A stretch of DNA of 64,000 bases from Pseudomonas vancouverensis (lineage in GTDB: Bacteria; Pseudomonadota; Gammaproteobacteria; Pseudomonadales; Pseudomonadaceae), in assembly GCF_004348895.1 (NCBI RefSeq), contig NZ_RRZK01000012.1, positions 87,640-151,639 of the forward strand. Reading direction: 5' to 3'. This document shows, piece by piece, positions 56,865-64,000 of this stretch. The position numbers and the translations under genes are program-made. Position 1 is the first letter of the stretch. Each line of letters begins with the position of its first letter. Under the pieces are notes generated by a model. The model saw nothing but the letters and a program-made list of their open reading frames with translations. It had not been told where the DNA came from and made no database searches.

Positions 56865-58478
56865 ATGAGCGATAACAAAAACAAGATTACTCAAGCGAAC
56901 CATGAATTCAGTTTCCCACGTAGGGATTTTCTTATAGGGAGTCTGAAGTACAGCGCGGCCGCCGCCGCAGTGGCCGGGGCATTCTCCATGGGCCTGCCGT
57001 TGGGCGCCTTTGCCGCAGAAGCCACACCAAAACCGGGCGGCGTCCTGCGCCTGGGCCTGGCCGGTGGCAGCACCACCGACTCCAAGGATCCAGGCTCGTG
57101 GGCCGACACCTTCACCTTTGTCGGCTTCTCGGCGGTCTATAACACCCTCACGGAAATAGCCGTCGATGGCACGGCGATTCCTGAGCTGGCCGAGAGCTGG
57201 ACCTCGACCCCGGATGCCCGCGTCTGGACCTTCAAGGTCCGTCAGGGCGTGACCTTCCACAACGGCAAGACCCTCGACGCCAATGACGTGGTGGCGTCGA
57301 TCCAGCACCATCTCGGCGACAAGTCCACCTCGGCGGCGAAAACGGTGCTGGGCGACGTGGCCAAAGTCAGCGCAAACGGCAGTGACAGCGTGGTGTTCGA
57401 ATTGCACTCGGGCAACGCCGACTTCTCCTACGTGGTCGCTGACTATCACCTGGTGATCATGCCCGCCAAGGACGGTGTGCCGGACTGGCAGGCCGGTGTC
57501 GGCACCGGCGGCTATCGCCTCAAGGACTTCGAACCGGGCGTGCGCATGACCCTGGAACGCAGCCCCGACTACTGGAAGCCGGGTCGCGCGCATTTTGCCA
57601 GCGCCGAACTGTTGGCGATTGCCGACGGCGCGGCGCGGGTCAATGCGCTGGTCACCGGGCAAGTCGACGTGATCAACAAGGTCGACCTCAAGACCGTGTC
57701 TTTGCTCAAGCGCAACCCGAACCTGGTCATCGAGGAAACCAAAGGGGCCCAGCACTACACCTTCCCGATGCTCACCGACAGTCAGGTGTTCCAGAACAAC
57801 GACGTGCGCATGGCCATGAAGCATGCGATCAACCGTGAAACCCTGCTGGCCTCGGTGCTCTACGGCTATGGCCTGGTGGGCAACGACCACCCGATCCAGC
57901 CGGGCAGTCGTTTCATCAACAGCGCGCTTGAGCAACGCACTTACGATCCGGACAAGTCGAAGTTCTATCTGAAGAGGGCCGGCCTGGACTCGCTCAAAGT
58001 GCGCCTGCAAGCTTCTGACGCGGCCTACACAGGTGCCGTGGATGCGTCCGTGTTGTTCAAGGAACAGGCCCGCGCCGCCGGGATCGACATTGACGTGGTG
58101 CGTGAGCCGGCGGACGGCTACTTCTCCAATGTGTGGATGAAGCAGCCGTTCACTGCATCCTTCTGGTACAGCAGCCTGACCGCCGACCGCATGTTCAGCA
58201 TCGGTTACGCCAAAGGCGCGGCGTGGAACGAAACCCACTGGGACAACCCGCGTTTCAACCAGTTGCTCAATGCGGCCCGGGGCGAGATGAATCAACCGCT
58301 GCGCCAGGAAATGTACAACGAGATGCAGGCGCTGTGCCGGGACGAGGGCGGGGCGATTGTGCCGCTGTTTGCAAGCTCCGTGGCGGCACGATCCAACAAG
58401 GTGGTGCACGGCGGCCAGACCGCGCCTTACGGTGAGCTGGATGGGCTGCGGGTGATCGAGCGGTGGTGGCAGGCGTAA
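56865..58478 (+). CDS. ABC importer binding protein, peptide/nickel family 5, Tat-type signal
   Basis: A 537-residue family-5 binding protein. The N-terminal FPRRDFLIGSLKY followed by an Ala-rich stretch ending AFAAEA looks like a twin-arginine signal. That is unusual for this family, which normally uses Sec. Mature features include AVYNTLTEIAVDGTAIPELAESW and WTFKVRQGVTFHNGKTLDANDVV. AGGGG lies 8 bases before the ATG at 56865. It follows the arginine operon by 98 bases, so peptides or guanidino compounds are possible ligands. Confidence 0.88.
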   Translation: MSDNKNKITQANHEFSFPRRDFLIGSLKYSAAAAAVAGAFSMGLPLGAFAAEATPKPGGVLRLGLAGGSTTDSKDPGSWADTFTFVGFSAVYNTLTEIAVDGTAIPELAESWTSTPDARVWTFKVRQGVTFHNGKTLDANDVVASIQHHLGDKSTSAAKTVLGDVAKVSANGSDSVVFELHSGNADFSYVVADYHLVIMPAKDGVPDWQAGVGTGGYRLKDFEPGVRMTLERSPDYWKPGRAHFASAELLAIADGAARVNALVTGQVDVINKVDLKTVSLLKRNPNLVIEETKGAQHYTFPMLTDSQVFQNNDVRMAMKHAINRETLLASVLYGYGLVGNDHPIQPGSRFINSALEQRTYDPDKSKFYLKRAGLDSLKVRLQASDAAYTGAVDASVLFKEQARAAGIDIDVVREPADGYFSNVWMKQPFTASFWYSSLTADRMFSIGYAKGAAWNETHWDNPRFNQLLNAARGEMNQPLRQEMYNEMQALCRDEGGAIVPLFASSVAARSNKVVHGGQTAPYGELDGLRVIERWWQA

Positions 58479-58503
58479 GCGCCCGTCAAATCGATGAAGC
58501 CCC

Positions 58504-58591
58504 GTGGGAGCGAGCTTGCTCGCGATAGCAATCGGTCAGTCAACAGCCGTTTTGAATGAACCGCCGCCATCGCGAGCAAGCTCGCTCCCAC
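58504..58591. repeat. REP pair (BIME) inside the importer operon
   Basis: Inverted REP units at 58504-58527 and 58567-58591 lie between the binding-protein stop and the first permease start. The unit begins GTGGGAGCGAGC. Such placement commonly raises the amount of binding-protein mRNA relative to permease mRNA. Confidence 0.9.
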
Positions 58592-58640
58592 AGTAGAAAT
58601 CTGTACCTGCACCCGCGTGCCCACTCCAAGGAACCGCACG

Positions 58641-59600
58641 ATGAAGAGTCTTTACAAGCTGCTCCTGCAGCGCCTGGCATTAGGGCTGTTATCGCTGTTC
58701 GCGGTCTCGGTCATTATTTTTCTCGCTGTCGGCATGCTCCCGGGTGACATCGCCCAGGCCATGCTCGGCCAGTCCGCCACCCCGGAAACGGTGGCCGCCT
58801 ACCGTGCGCAACTGGGGCTGGACCTGCCGCCGTTGACCCGTTTCGGTCACTGGATCTGGCACCTGTTGCAAGGCGACCTCGGCGTGTCGCTGGCCAACCA
58901 GCGGCCCATCGCCGAACTGGTCGCCACGCGCCTGGGCAATACCTTCAGCCTGGCCTTGCTGGCCGCCATGGTTTCGGTACCGACCGCCTTGCTGCTGGGC
59001 ATGCTCGCCGCCCTGTATCGCAACAGCTGGTTCGACCGTTTGCTCAACACCTCGGCCCTGAGCGCGGTGTCGTTTCCCGAGTTCTTCGTTGCCTACATCC
59101 TGATCCTGGTGTTCGCGGTGAAGCTCGGCTGGTTCCCGAGCATTTCCAACATTGCACCGGATGCCTCGCTGGGTACGATCCTCGAGCGTTCGGTGCTGCC
59201 GGTGGCGACCCTCAGTCTGGTGGTGATCGCACAGATGATGCGCATGACCCGCGCCTCACTGATCAACCTGCTGGCCAGCCCCTACATCGAAATGGCCCGG
59301 CTCAAGGGCATCAGCCAGGCGCGGATCATCTTCCATCACGCCTTGCCCAATGCCCTGGCGCCCATCGTCAACGTGGTCGCATTGAACCTGGCTTACCTGG
59401 TGGTCGGTGTGGTGGTGGTCGAAGTGGTGTTCGTCTACCCGGGTCTCGGCCAGTTGCTGGTCGACTCGGTGTCCAAGCGCGACATCCCGGTGGTGCAGGC
59501 CTGCAGCCTGATCTTCGCCGCGACCTACATCCTGCTCAATACCAGCGCCGACGTGCTGTCGATTGCCAGCAACCCACGCCTGATGCATCCGAAGGGGTAG
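58641..59600 (+). CDS. ABC importer permease, DppB type
   Basis: A 319-residue peptide-type permease with six helices. The N-terminal helix is followed by LPGDIAQAMLGQSATPETVAAYRAQLGLD, the family signature loop. The EAA-like loop (SPYIEMARLKGISQARIIFHHALPNALAPI) contacts the ATPase. The ATG at 58641 has AAGGA 9 bases upstream. The partner permease gene follows after 3 bases. Confidence 0.9.
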   Translation: MKSLYKLLLQRLALGLLSLFAVSVIIFLAVGMLPGDIAQAMLGQSATPETVAAYRAQLGLDLPPLTRFGHWIWHLLQGDLGVSLANQRPIAELVATRLGNTFSLALLAAMVSVPTALLLGMLAALYRNSWFDRLLNTSALSAVSFPEFFVAYILILVFAVKLGWFPSISNIAPDASLGTILERSVLPVATLSLVVIAQMMRMTRASLINLLASPYIEMARLKGISQARIIFHHALPNALAPIVNVVALNLAYLVVGVVVVEVVFVYPGLGQLLVDSVSKRDIPVVQACSLIFAATYILLNTSADVLSIASNPRLMHPKG

Positions 59601-59603
59601 ACC

Positions 59604-60431
59604 ATGAGCCTGTTGAAACAACTGTGGCGGGCGCCCCTGAGCGCCCAGTTCGGCCTGTTGATGATTGTGCTGTATGTGTTGGTCGCTGTGTTCGCGCCAG
59701 TCCTGGCGCCATTCGGTGAAACCCAGGTGGTCGGCGAAGGCTTCGCGCCGTGGGGCGGGCAGTTCCTGTTGGGCACCGATAACCTCGGGCGCGACATGTT
59801 CAGCCGCCTGGTCTACGGCGCCCGCAACACCCTTGGCATCGCTTTCCTGACCACCGTGCTGGCGTTCCTGCTCGGTGGTCTGAGCGGCCTGATCGCCGCG
59901 ATCAAGGGCGGCGCGGTCGATCAGGCACTGTCGCGGGTGGTGGACATCCTGATGGCGATTCCGCAATTGATCTTCGCCTTGCTGATCTTGAGCGTGGTCG
60001 GCACCAACGCCACCTCGCTGGTGCTGGTGATCGCGCTGCTCGATGCAACGCGGGTGTTCCGTCTGTCCCGCGCCGTGGCGATGAACGTGGTGGTGCAGGA
60101 TTTTGTCGAAGCCGCACGCCTGCGCGGTGAAGGCCTGTGGTGGCTGGTCACCCGCGAAGTGCTGCCCAACGCCGCGGCACCGTTGATTGCCGAGTTCGGC
60201 CTGCGGTTCTGCTTTGTGTTCCTGTTCATCAGTGCGCTGTCGTTCCTCGGCCTGGGTATTCAACCGCCGACCGCCGACTGGGGCAGCATGGTCCGCGACA
60301 ACGCGGTGCTGATCACCTTTGGCGACATCAGTCCGCTGCTGCCTGCGCTTGCCGTGGCGTTGATCACGGTCAGCGTCAACTTCGTCGTCGACTGGATGCT
60401 GCACAAATCCAGCGGACTCAAGGAATGCTGA
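59604..60431 (+). CDS. ABC importer permease, DppC type
   Basis: A 275-residue permease with six helices. It has FLLGTDNLGRDMFSRLVYGARNTLGIA near residue 55, the DppC signature, and an EAA-like loop (DFVEAARLRGEGLWWLVTREVLPNAAAPLI). The stop lies 2 bases before the ATPase start. Confidence 0.92.
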   Translation: MSLLKQLWRAPLSAQFGLLMIVLYVLVAVFAPVLAPFGETQVVGEGFAPWGGQFLLGTDNLGRDMFSRLVYGARNTLGIAFLTTVLAFLLGGLSGLIAAIKGGAVDQALSRVVDILMAIPQLIFALLILSVVGTNATSLVLVIALLDATRVFRLSRAVAMNVVVQDFVEAARLRGEGLWWLVTREVLPNAAAPLIAEFGLRFCFVFLFISALSFLGLGIQPPTADWGSMVRDNAVLITFGDISPLLPALAVALITVSVNFVVDWMLHKSSGLKEC

Positions 60432-60433
60432 AC

Positions 60434-62080
60434 ATGACCACTCAGAAACCTTTACTGGAAATTCGCAACCTGCACATCGAAGGTCACTACGAAGACGCCT
60501 GGCACCCGCTGATCAAGGGCATCGACCTGACCCTGCAACGGGGTGAAGTGCTCGGCCTGATCGGTGAATCCGGTGCCGGCAAGTCGACCCTCGGCCTGTC
60601 CGCCATGGGCTACACCCGTGACGGTTGCCGCATCACCGGCGGTACAGTGCATTTCGACGGCATCGACTTGCTCAAGGCCAAACCTGAAGCCCTGCGCAAA
60701 CTGCGCGGCCTGCGCATCGCCTACGTCGCTCAGAGCGCGGCGGCCTCGTTCAACCCGGCCCATCGGCTGATTGACCAGCACGTCGAAACCGCGGTGAAAA
60801 ACGGCGGCATGAGCCGTGAACAGGCGATGCGCGAAGCCGTCGAACTGTATCGGGTGTTGCGTCTGCCCAACCCCGAGACCATCGGCCAGCGTTACCCGCA
60901 CCAAGTCTCCGGCGGCCAGTTGCAGCGGGTGATGACCGCCATGGCCATGGCCTGCCACCCGGACCTGATCATCTTCGATGAACCGACCACGGCACTGGAC
61001 GTCACCACCCAGATCGAAGTGCTCGCGGCGATTCGCGATGCGGTGTCGGTGTACGGCAGCGCCGCCATCTACATCAGCCACGACCTGGCAGTGGTCGCGC
61101 AGATGGCCGATCGGATCATGGTGCTGCGCCACGGCAAACTGGTGGAAGAGGCGGAAACCCGGCAGATGCTCGGCAACCCGCAGCAGGACTACACCAAGTC
61201 GCTGTGGGCGGTACGCAGTTTTCGCACCGAGCCCAAGGCTTGCCCGCAACAGGAGCAACCGCTGCTGGAGCTGCGTAAAAGCTGTGCCAGTTACGGTGCG
61301 CAACCGGTGCTGCACGACGTGTCGTTGAAACTCTATCGCGGGCAGACCCTGGCGGTGATCGGCGAGTCCGGCAGCGGCAAAAGCTCCACGGCGCGACTGA
61401 TCACCGGCCTGCTGCCGCCGACTTACGGGCAGGTGCTGTACGACGGCGAGCCCTTGCCGGCGGACTTTCGCCAGCGCAGCAAGGAACAACTGCGGCGCAT
61501 CCAGATGATCTACCAGATCCCCGACACCGCGCTGAACCCGCGCCAGCGCATCGTCGACATCATCGGTCGGCCGTTGACCTTCTACCTTGGCCTCAAGGGC
61601 AAGGCCATGCGCGCCCGGGTGGCCGAACTGTTGGAGATGATCGAGCTGGACCCGGCGATCTACATGGAACGCCAGCCGCGGGAACTGTCCGGCGGGCAGA
61701 AGCAGCGGGTGTGCATCGCCCGCGCCCTGGCGGCCGACCCGCAACTGATCATCTGCGACGAAGTCACCTCCGCCCTCGATCAACTGGTGGCCGAAGGCGT
61801 GCTGAAACTGCTCAACCGTATTCAACAGCAACTCGGTGTCGCCTACCTGTTCATTACCCACGACGTCGCCACTGTTCGCGCGATCGCCGATGAGGTATTG
61901 GTGATGCAACGGGGCAGGGTGGTGGACCAGGGCTCGCGCAGCCAGATCTTCACTCCGCCGCACCAGGACTACACCGGGCTGCTGTTTTCCTCCGAACCGC
62001 AAATGGACCCCGACTGGCTCGACCGCCTGCTGGCCACACGCTCTGCTAACTCTTCAATCGATACGCTGGAAAAAGTCTAA
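60434..62080 (+). CDS. ABC importer ATPase, two fused domains (DppD-DppF type)
   Basis: A 548-residue protein with two ATPase modules in one chain. Module 1 has Walker A GESGAGKST, signature VSGGQLQRV and Walker B LIIFDEPTTALD. Module 2 (from about residue 270) has GESGSGKSS, LSGGQKQRV and LIICDEVTSALD. In module 2 aspartate-glutamate is followed by Val where Pro is usual. The second ATG (60434) is preferred because AGGA lies 9 bases before it. The fusion replaces separate DppD and DppF proteins. Confidence 0.9.
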   Translation: MTTQKPLLEIRNLHIEGHYEDAWHPLIKGIDLTLQRGEVLGLIGESGAGKSTLGLSAMGYTRDGCRITGGTVHFDGIDLLKAKPEALRKLRGLRIAYVAQSAAASFNPAHRLIDQHVETAVKNGGMSREQAMREAVELYRVLRLPNPETIGQRYPHQVSGGQLQRVMTAMAMACHPDLIIFDEPTTALDVTTQIEVLAAIRDAVSVYGSAAIYISHDLAVVAQMADRIMVLRHGKLVEEAETRQMLGNPQQDYTKSLWAVRSFRTEPKACPQQEQPLLELRKSCASYGAQPVLHDVSLKLYRGQTLAVIGESGSGKSSTARLITGLLPPTYGQVLYDGEPLPADFRQRSKEQLRRIQMIYQIPDTALNPRQRIVDIIGRPLTFYLGLKGKAMRARVAELLEMIELDPAIYMERQPRELSGGQKQRVCIARALAADPQLIICDEVTSALDQLVAEGVLKLLNRIQQQLGVAYLFITHDVATVRAIADEVLVMQRGRVVDQGSRSQIFTPPHQDYTGLLFSSEPQMDPDWLDRLLATRSANSSIDTLEKV

Positions 62081-62089
62081 GGAATCACC

Positions 62090-62800
62090 ATGAAAGTACT
62101 GATCGTCCACGCTCACCCGGAGCCGCAATCCTTCACCGCCGCCCTGCGTGACCAGGCCGTCGCCACCCTCCAGGCCCAGGGCCACGAAGTACAGGTCAGT
62201 GACCTGTACAAAATGAACTGGAACCCGGTGGCCAGCGACGTCGATTTCTCCAGCCGGGAAAATCCCGACTACCTGGTCTACGCCCTGGAACAACGCCTGG
62301 GCGTGAAAAGCCAGTCCCTGGCGGCGGACATCCAGGGCGAACTGGACAAACTGCTGTGGGCCGACCTGTTGATCCTCAACTTCCCGGTCTTCTGGTTCTC
62401 CACCCCGGCCATGCTCAAGGGCTGGATCGACCGCGTGCTGGTTTCCGGCATCTGCTACGGCGGCAAACGCTTCTACGACCAGGGCGGCCTGGCCGGCAAG
62501 AAAGCACTGGTCACCGTGACCCTCGGTGGGCGCGAACACATGTTCGGCGAGGGCGCGATTCACGGCCCGCTGGAAGACATGCTGCGCCCGCTGCTGCGCG
62601 GGACCCTGGCCTATGTCGGGTTTGATGTGCTGGAGCCGTTTGTGGCCTGGCATGTGCCGTATATCAGTGACGAGGCGCGGCAGCAGTTTTTGGTGGATTA
62701 CGGGCAGCGGTTGCAGTACTTGAGTGATGATCAGCCGTTGGTGTTTCCGAAACTGTCGCAGTTCGACGACAAGCTCTACCCAAGGGGTACTAATAATTAA
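62090..62800 (+). CDS. NAD(P)H-quinone reductase-like flavodoxin-fold protein
   Basis: A 236-residue protein of the NQO1/MdaB/KefF-ancillary family. It shows KVLIVHAHPEPQSFTAALRD at the start and FPVFWFSTPAMLKGWIDRV plus VTLGGREHMFGEGAIHG, typical of the FMN/FAD and nicotinamide sites. It would reduce quinones or nitro compounds by two electrons. It starts 9 bases after the ABC ATPase stop, so it is probably in the same operon; the reason for the pairing is unknown. Confidence 0.88.
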   Translation: MKVLIVHAHPEPQSFTAALRDQAVATLQAQGHEVQVSDLYKMNWNPVASDVDFSSRENPDYLVYALEQRLGVKSQSLAADIQGELDKLLWADLLILNFPVFWFSTPAMLKGWIDRVLVSGICYGGKRFYDQGGLAGKKALVTVTLGGREHMFGEGAIHGPLEDMLRPLLRGTLAYVGFDVLEPFVAWHVPYISDEARQQFLVDYGQRLQYLSDDQPLVFPKLSQFDDKLYPRGTNN

Positions 62801-62840
62801 ACATTGATGACTGTCTCGTAATAATTAACGTGCTCGAATA

Positions 62841-62874
62841 AGGGCGTCAAGATAAATGGTTTGTTTGACGCCCT
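62841..62874. terminator. Inverted repeat between convergent genes, possible terminator
   Basis: AGGGCGTCAA (62841-62850) pairs perfectly with TTGACGCCCT (62865-62874) across a 14-base loop. It sits between the converging flavoprotein and RHS genes. Neither side has a T-run, so termination is only probable. A 10-base direct repeat TAATAATTAA lies just to its left (62791-62800, 62819-62828). Confidence 0.5.
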
Positions 62875-62888
62875 GTGGCTAATAAGAG

Positions 62889-63998
62889 CTAAGATTGACG
62901 TATTTTAGTAATTCTCCGTATAAATGTAATTGGGAAATGATGCCATTTTAGCCGTTCGGCCTCGTCAAAAATTACTTTTCTATCTGGGTTTTTATCGCTA
63001 TAAAGTGAAATTTGATTCATGTAGTTTTTGGCTGTATTCGGACTTGCTCGCTGATGTAGAGGTGTTGCAGGGTCGTATACTGATTTACTAATATCAAAAA
63101 GTTTATCGTAATTAATGGTGGGTAGTGGGTGGGCTGAGTTCGGGTCCGCGATGCTTTCGAGAAGTTTGAGTTGTTCATTGTTACTTGCTGGTATTCCAGT
63201 TAGGTTCTCTGTGATCCTAGCCTGATGTCTTGCGTGCGCAAGATCAGTGCGGTATTTGAGATGTTCAAAGTTATCGGCTGCTTCTGAGACTTTGTGTATT
63301 TTGGCTCGATAAGAAACTGCCATTTCCGGAGTTGTTTTTTTCGACAGCTTCGCTACTTTCTGAAAGGTTGAGTATTCTTCAAGAACAATTTCGCCGGTTT
63401 TTTTTACTATACGGGCAGCTGCTCGTCGCGACCAGCGTAAAAGTTGTACTGCTAAAAAAATAGAGGCATGCCCGCTGGGGTCATGAGTGTTAATAGGATC
63501 TCCTAAACAATATGCGTACGAATTCAATCCACCTTTCCCAAACGGGCTCAAACTGTCCGGACTATTAAACCGCATCAACACTGGATTAAACGCCCGATAA
63601 CCATTCCCCAACAAATAACACCCGGTCACAGGATCCGGGCGCTCACCGTTGAAACCCAGCAAACTGCTCAAGCCGCTTTCGGCAGGCCGATGGCCGTAAG
63701 GTGAGTAGGCAATGGCGTGTCGCGCCGCGTTGGCCTTGGCGGTCTGCAACACCGAGCGCTGCACATCGGCAGCCAACAATGTGGTGTCGAGCGAATCGCC
63801 CCGGCGCTGTTGCTGCGCCAACAACAGATCGTCGTGCTGAACAATGGAATAGCCGATGGCCCCTTGTACTTCTGTGGCCAAACGGCTTTTACAGTAGAAA
63901 CGCTGGCGTACTGGCGCCTCTGACTGGACATGGCCAGTGAGGCGATCCAGCGGGTCGTAGCGATACTGGCAGAGCAAGATTTGCTGAGGGGAGGACAT
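62889..63998 (-). CDS. Short RHS-core protein with variable C-terminal tip
   Basis: A 369-residue protein. Residues 1-176 are an RHS repeat-associated core: CQYRYDPLDRL at the start, then GFNGERPDPVTGCYLLGNGYRAFNPVLMRFNSPDSLSPFGKGGLNSYAYCLGDPIN and DPSGH. Residues 177-369 match no family I can name, and their DNA (62889-63470) is clearly more AT-rich than the core. This is the pattern of polymorphic toxin tips swapped by recombination. An ATG at 63998 starts the frame, but only two bases precede it, so a longer protein beyond the window is not excluded. No immunity gene fits downstream. Confidence 0.8.
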   Translation of the reverse strand: MSSPQQILLCQYRYDPLDRLTGHVQSEAPVRQRFYCKSRLATEVQGAIGYSIVQHDDLLLAQQQRRGDSLDTTLLAADVQRSVLQTAKANAARHAIAYSPYGHRPAESGLSSLLGFNGERPDPVTGCYLLGNGYRAFNPVLMRFNSPDSLSPFGKGGLNSYAYCLGDPINTHDPSGHASIFLAVQLLRWSRRAAARIVKKTGEIVLEEYSTFQKVAKLSKKTTPEMAVSYRAKIHKVSEAADNFEHLKYRTDLAHARHQARITENLTGIPASNNEQLKLLESIADPNSAHPLPTINYDKLFDISKSVYDPATPLHQRASPNTAKNYMNQISLYSDKNPDRKVIFDEAERLKWHHFPITFIRRITKIRQS

Positions 63999-64000
63999 CT

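Overview
The window looks like chromosomal DNA of a Pseudomonas, most likely the P. fluorescens group. The signs are high GC with strong third-position bias, an arnBCADTEF-ugd cluster, an arginine-transaminase (aru) cluster of the kind known from P. aeruginosa, and REP palindromes of the familiar GGAGCGAGC...GCTCGCGATGG type. No rRNA, tRNA, CRISPR array or insertion sequence was seen.

Layout. (1) 1-928: 5' part of an MFS transporter. (2) 1033-11436, minus strand: the lipid A aminoarabinose operon arnB-C-A-D-T-E-F-ugd followed by a GT-C glycosyltransferase. Seven successive junctions are 4-base ATGA overlaps. (3) 11770-12768: a solitary tyrosine recombinase. (4) 12779-23745, minus strand: iron uptake, made of an ECF sigma factor, a FecR-type anti-sigma, a TonB-dependent receptor, a FecBCDE-type ABC transporter and an FbpABC-type ferric ABC transporter, with two Fur-like sites. 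(5) 23820-25040: an MFS transporter. (6) 25191-27743: a second ArnT paralogue and an Ais-like histidine phosphatase, which together look like a detached aminoarabinose/LPS module. (7) 28042-31562: a pqiAABC envelope lipid-transport operon with pqiA in two genes.

(8) 31807-37426: polyamine catabolism and uptake (PuuB-like oxidase, PotF-like binding protein, PuuA-like glutamine synthetase) with an AraC and an XRE-cupin regulator. (9) 37605-42596: an FMN/4Fe-4S/FAD oxidoreductase, an orphan PotD-like binding protein, a class II aldolase and a BetI-like regulator, whose substrate is unknown. (10) 42690-56766: the arginine transaminase system. AruR, a periplasmic binding protein and AruS form a possible three-part sensor. 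They are followed by an amino-acid permease and then an operon of enoyl-CoA hydratase, acyl-CoA dehydrogenase, ADP-forming CoA ligase, AruI, AruH and aldehyde dehydrogenase. AruH, AruI and the dehydrogenase would convert arginine through 2-ketoarginine and 4-guanidinobutyraldehyde to 4-guanidinobutyrate. The three CoA enzymes suggest that this acid, or an analogue, is then processed as a CoA thioester. (11) 56865-62800: a peptide-type ABC importer with a Tat-type binding protein and a fused double ATPase, then a quinone-reductase-like flavoprotein. (12) 62889-63998: a short RHS-core protein with an AT-rich C-terminal tip.

Six REP loci all lie between 31.7 and 58.6 kb, at operon boundaries. 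The most interesting points are the CoA-enzyme block inside the arginine operon, the binding protein between AruR and AruS, the three ArnT-like proteins, and the RHS tip with no room for an immunity gene.
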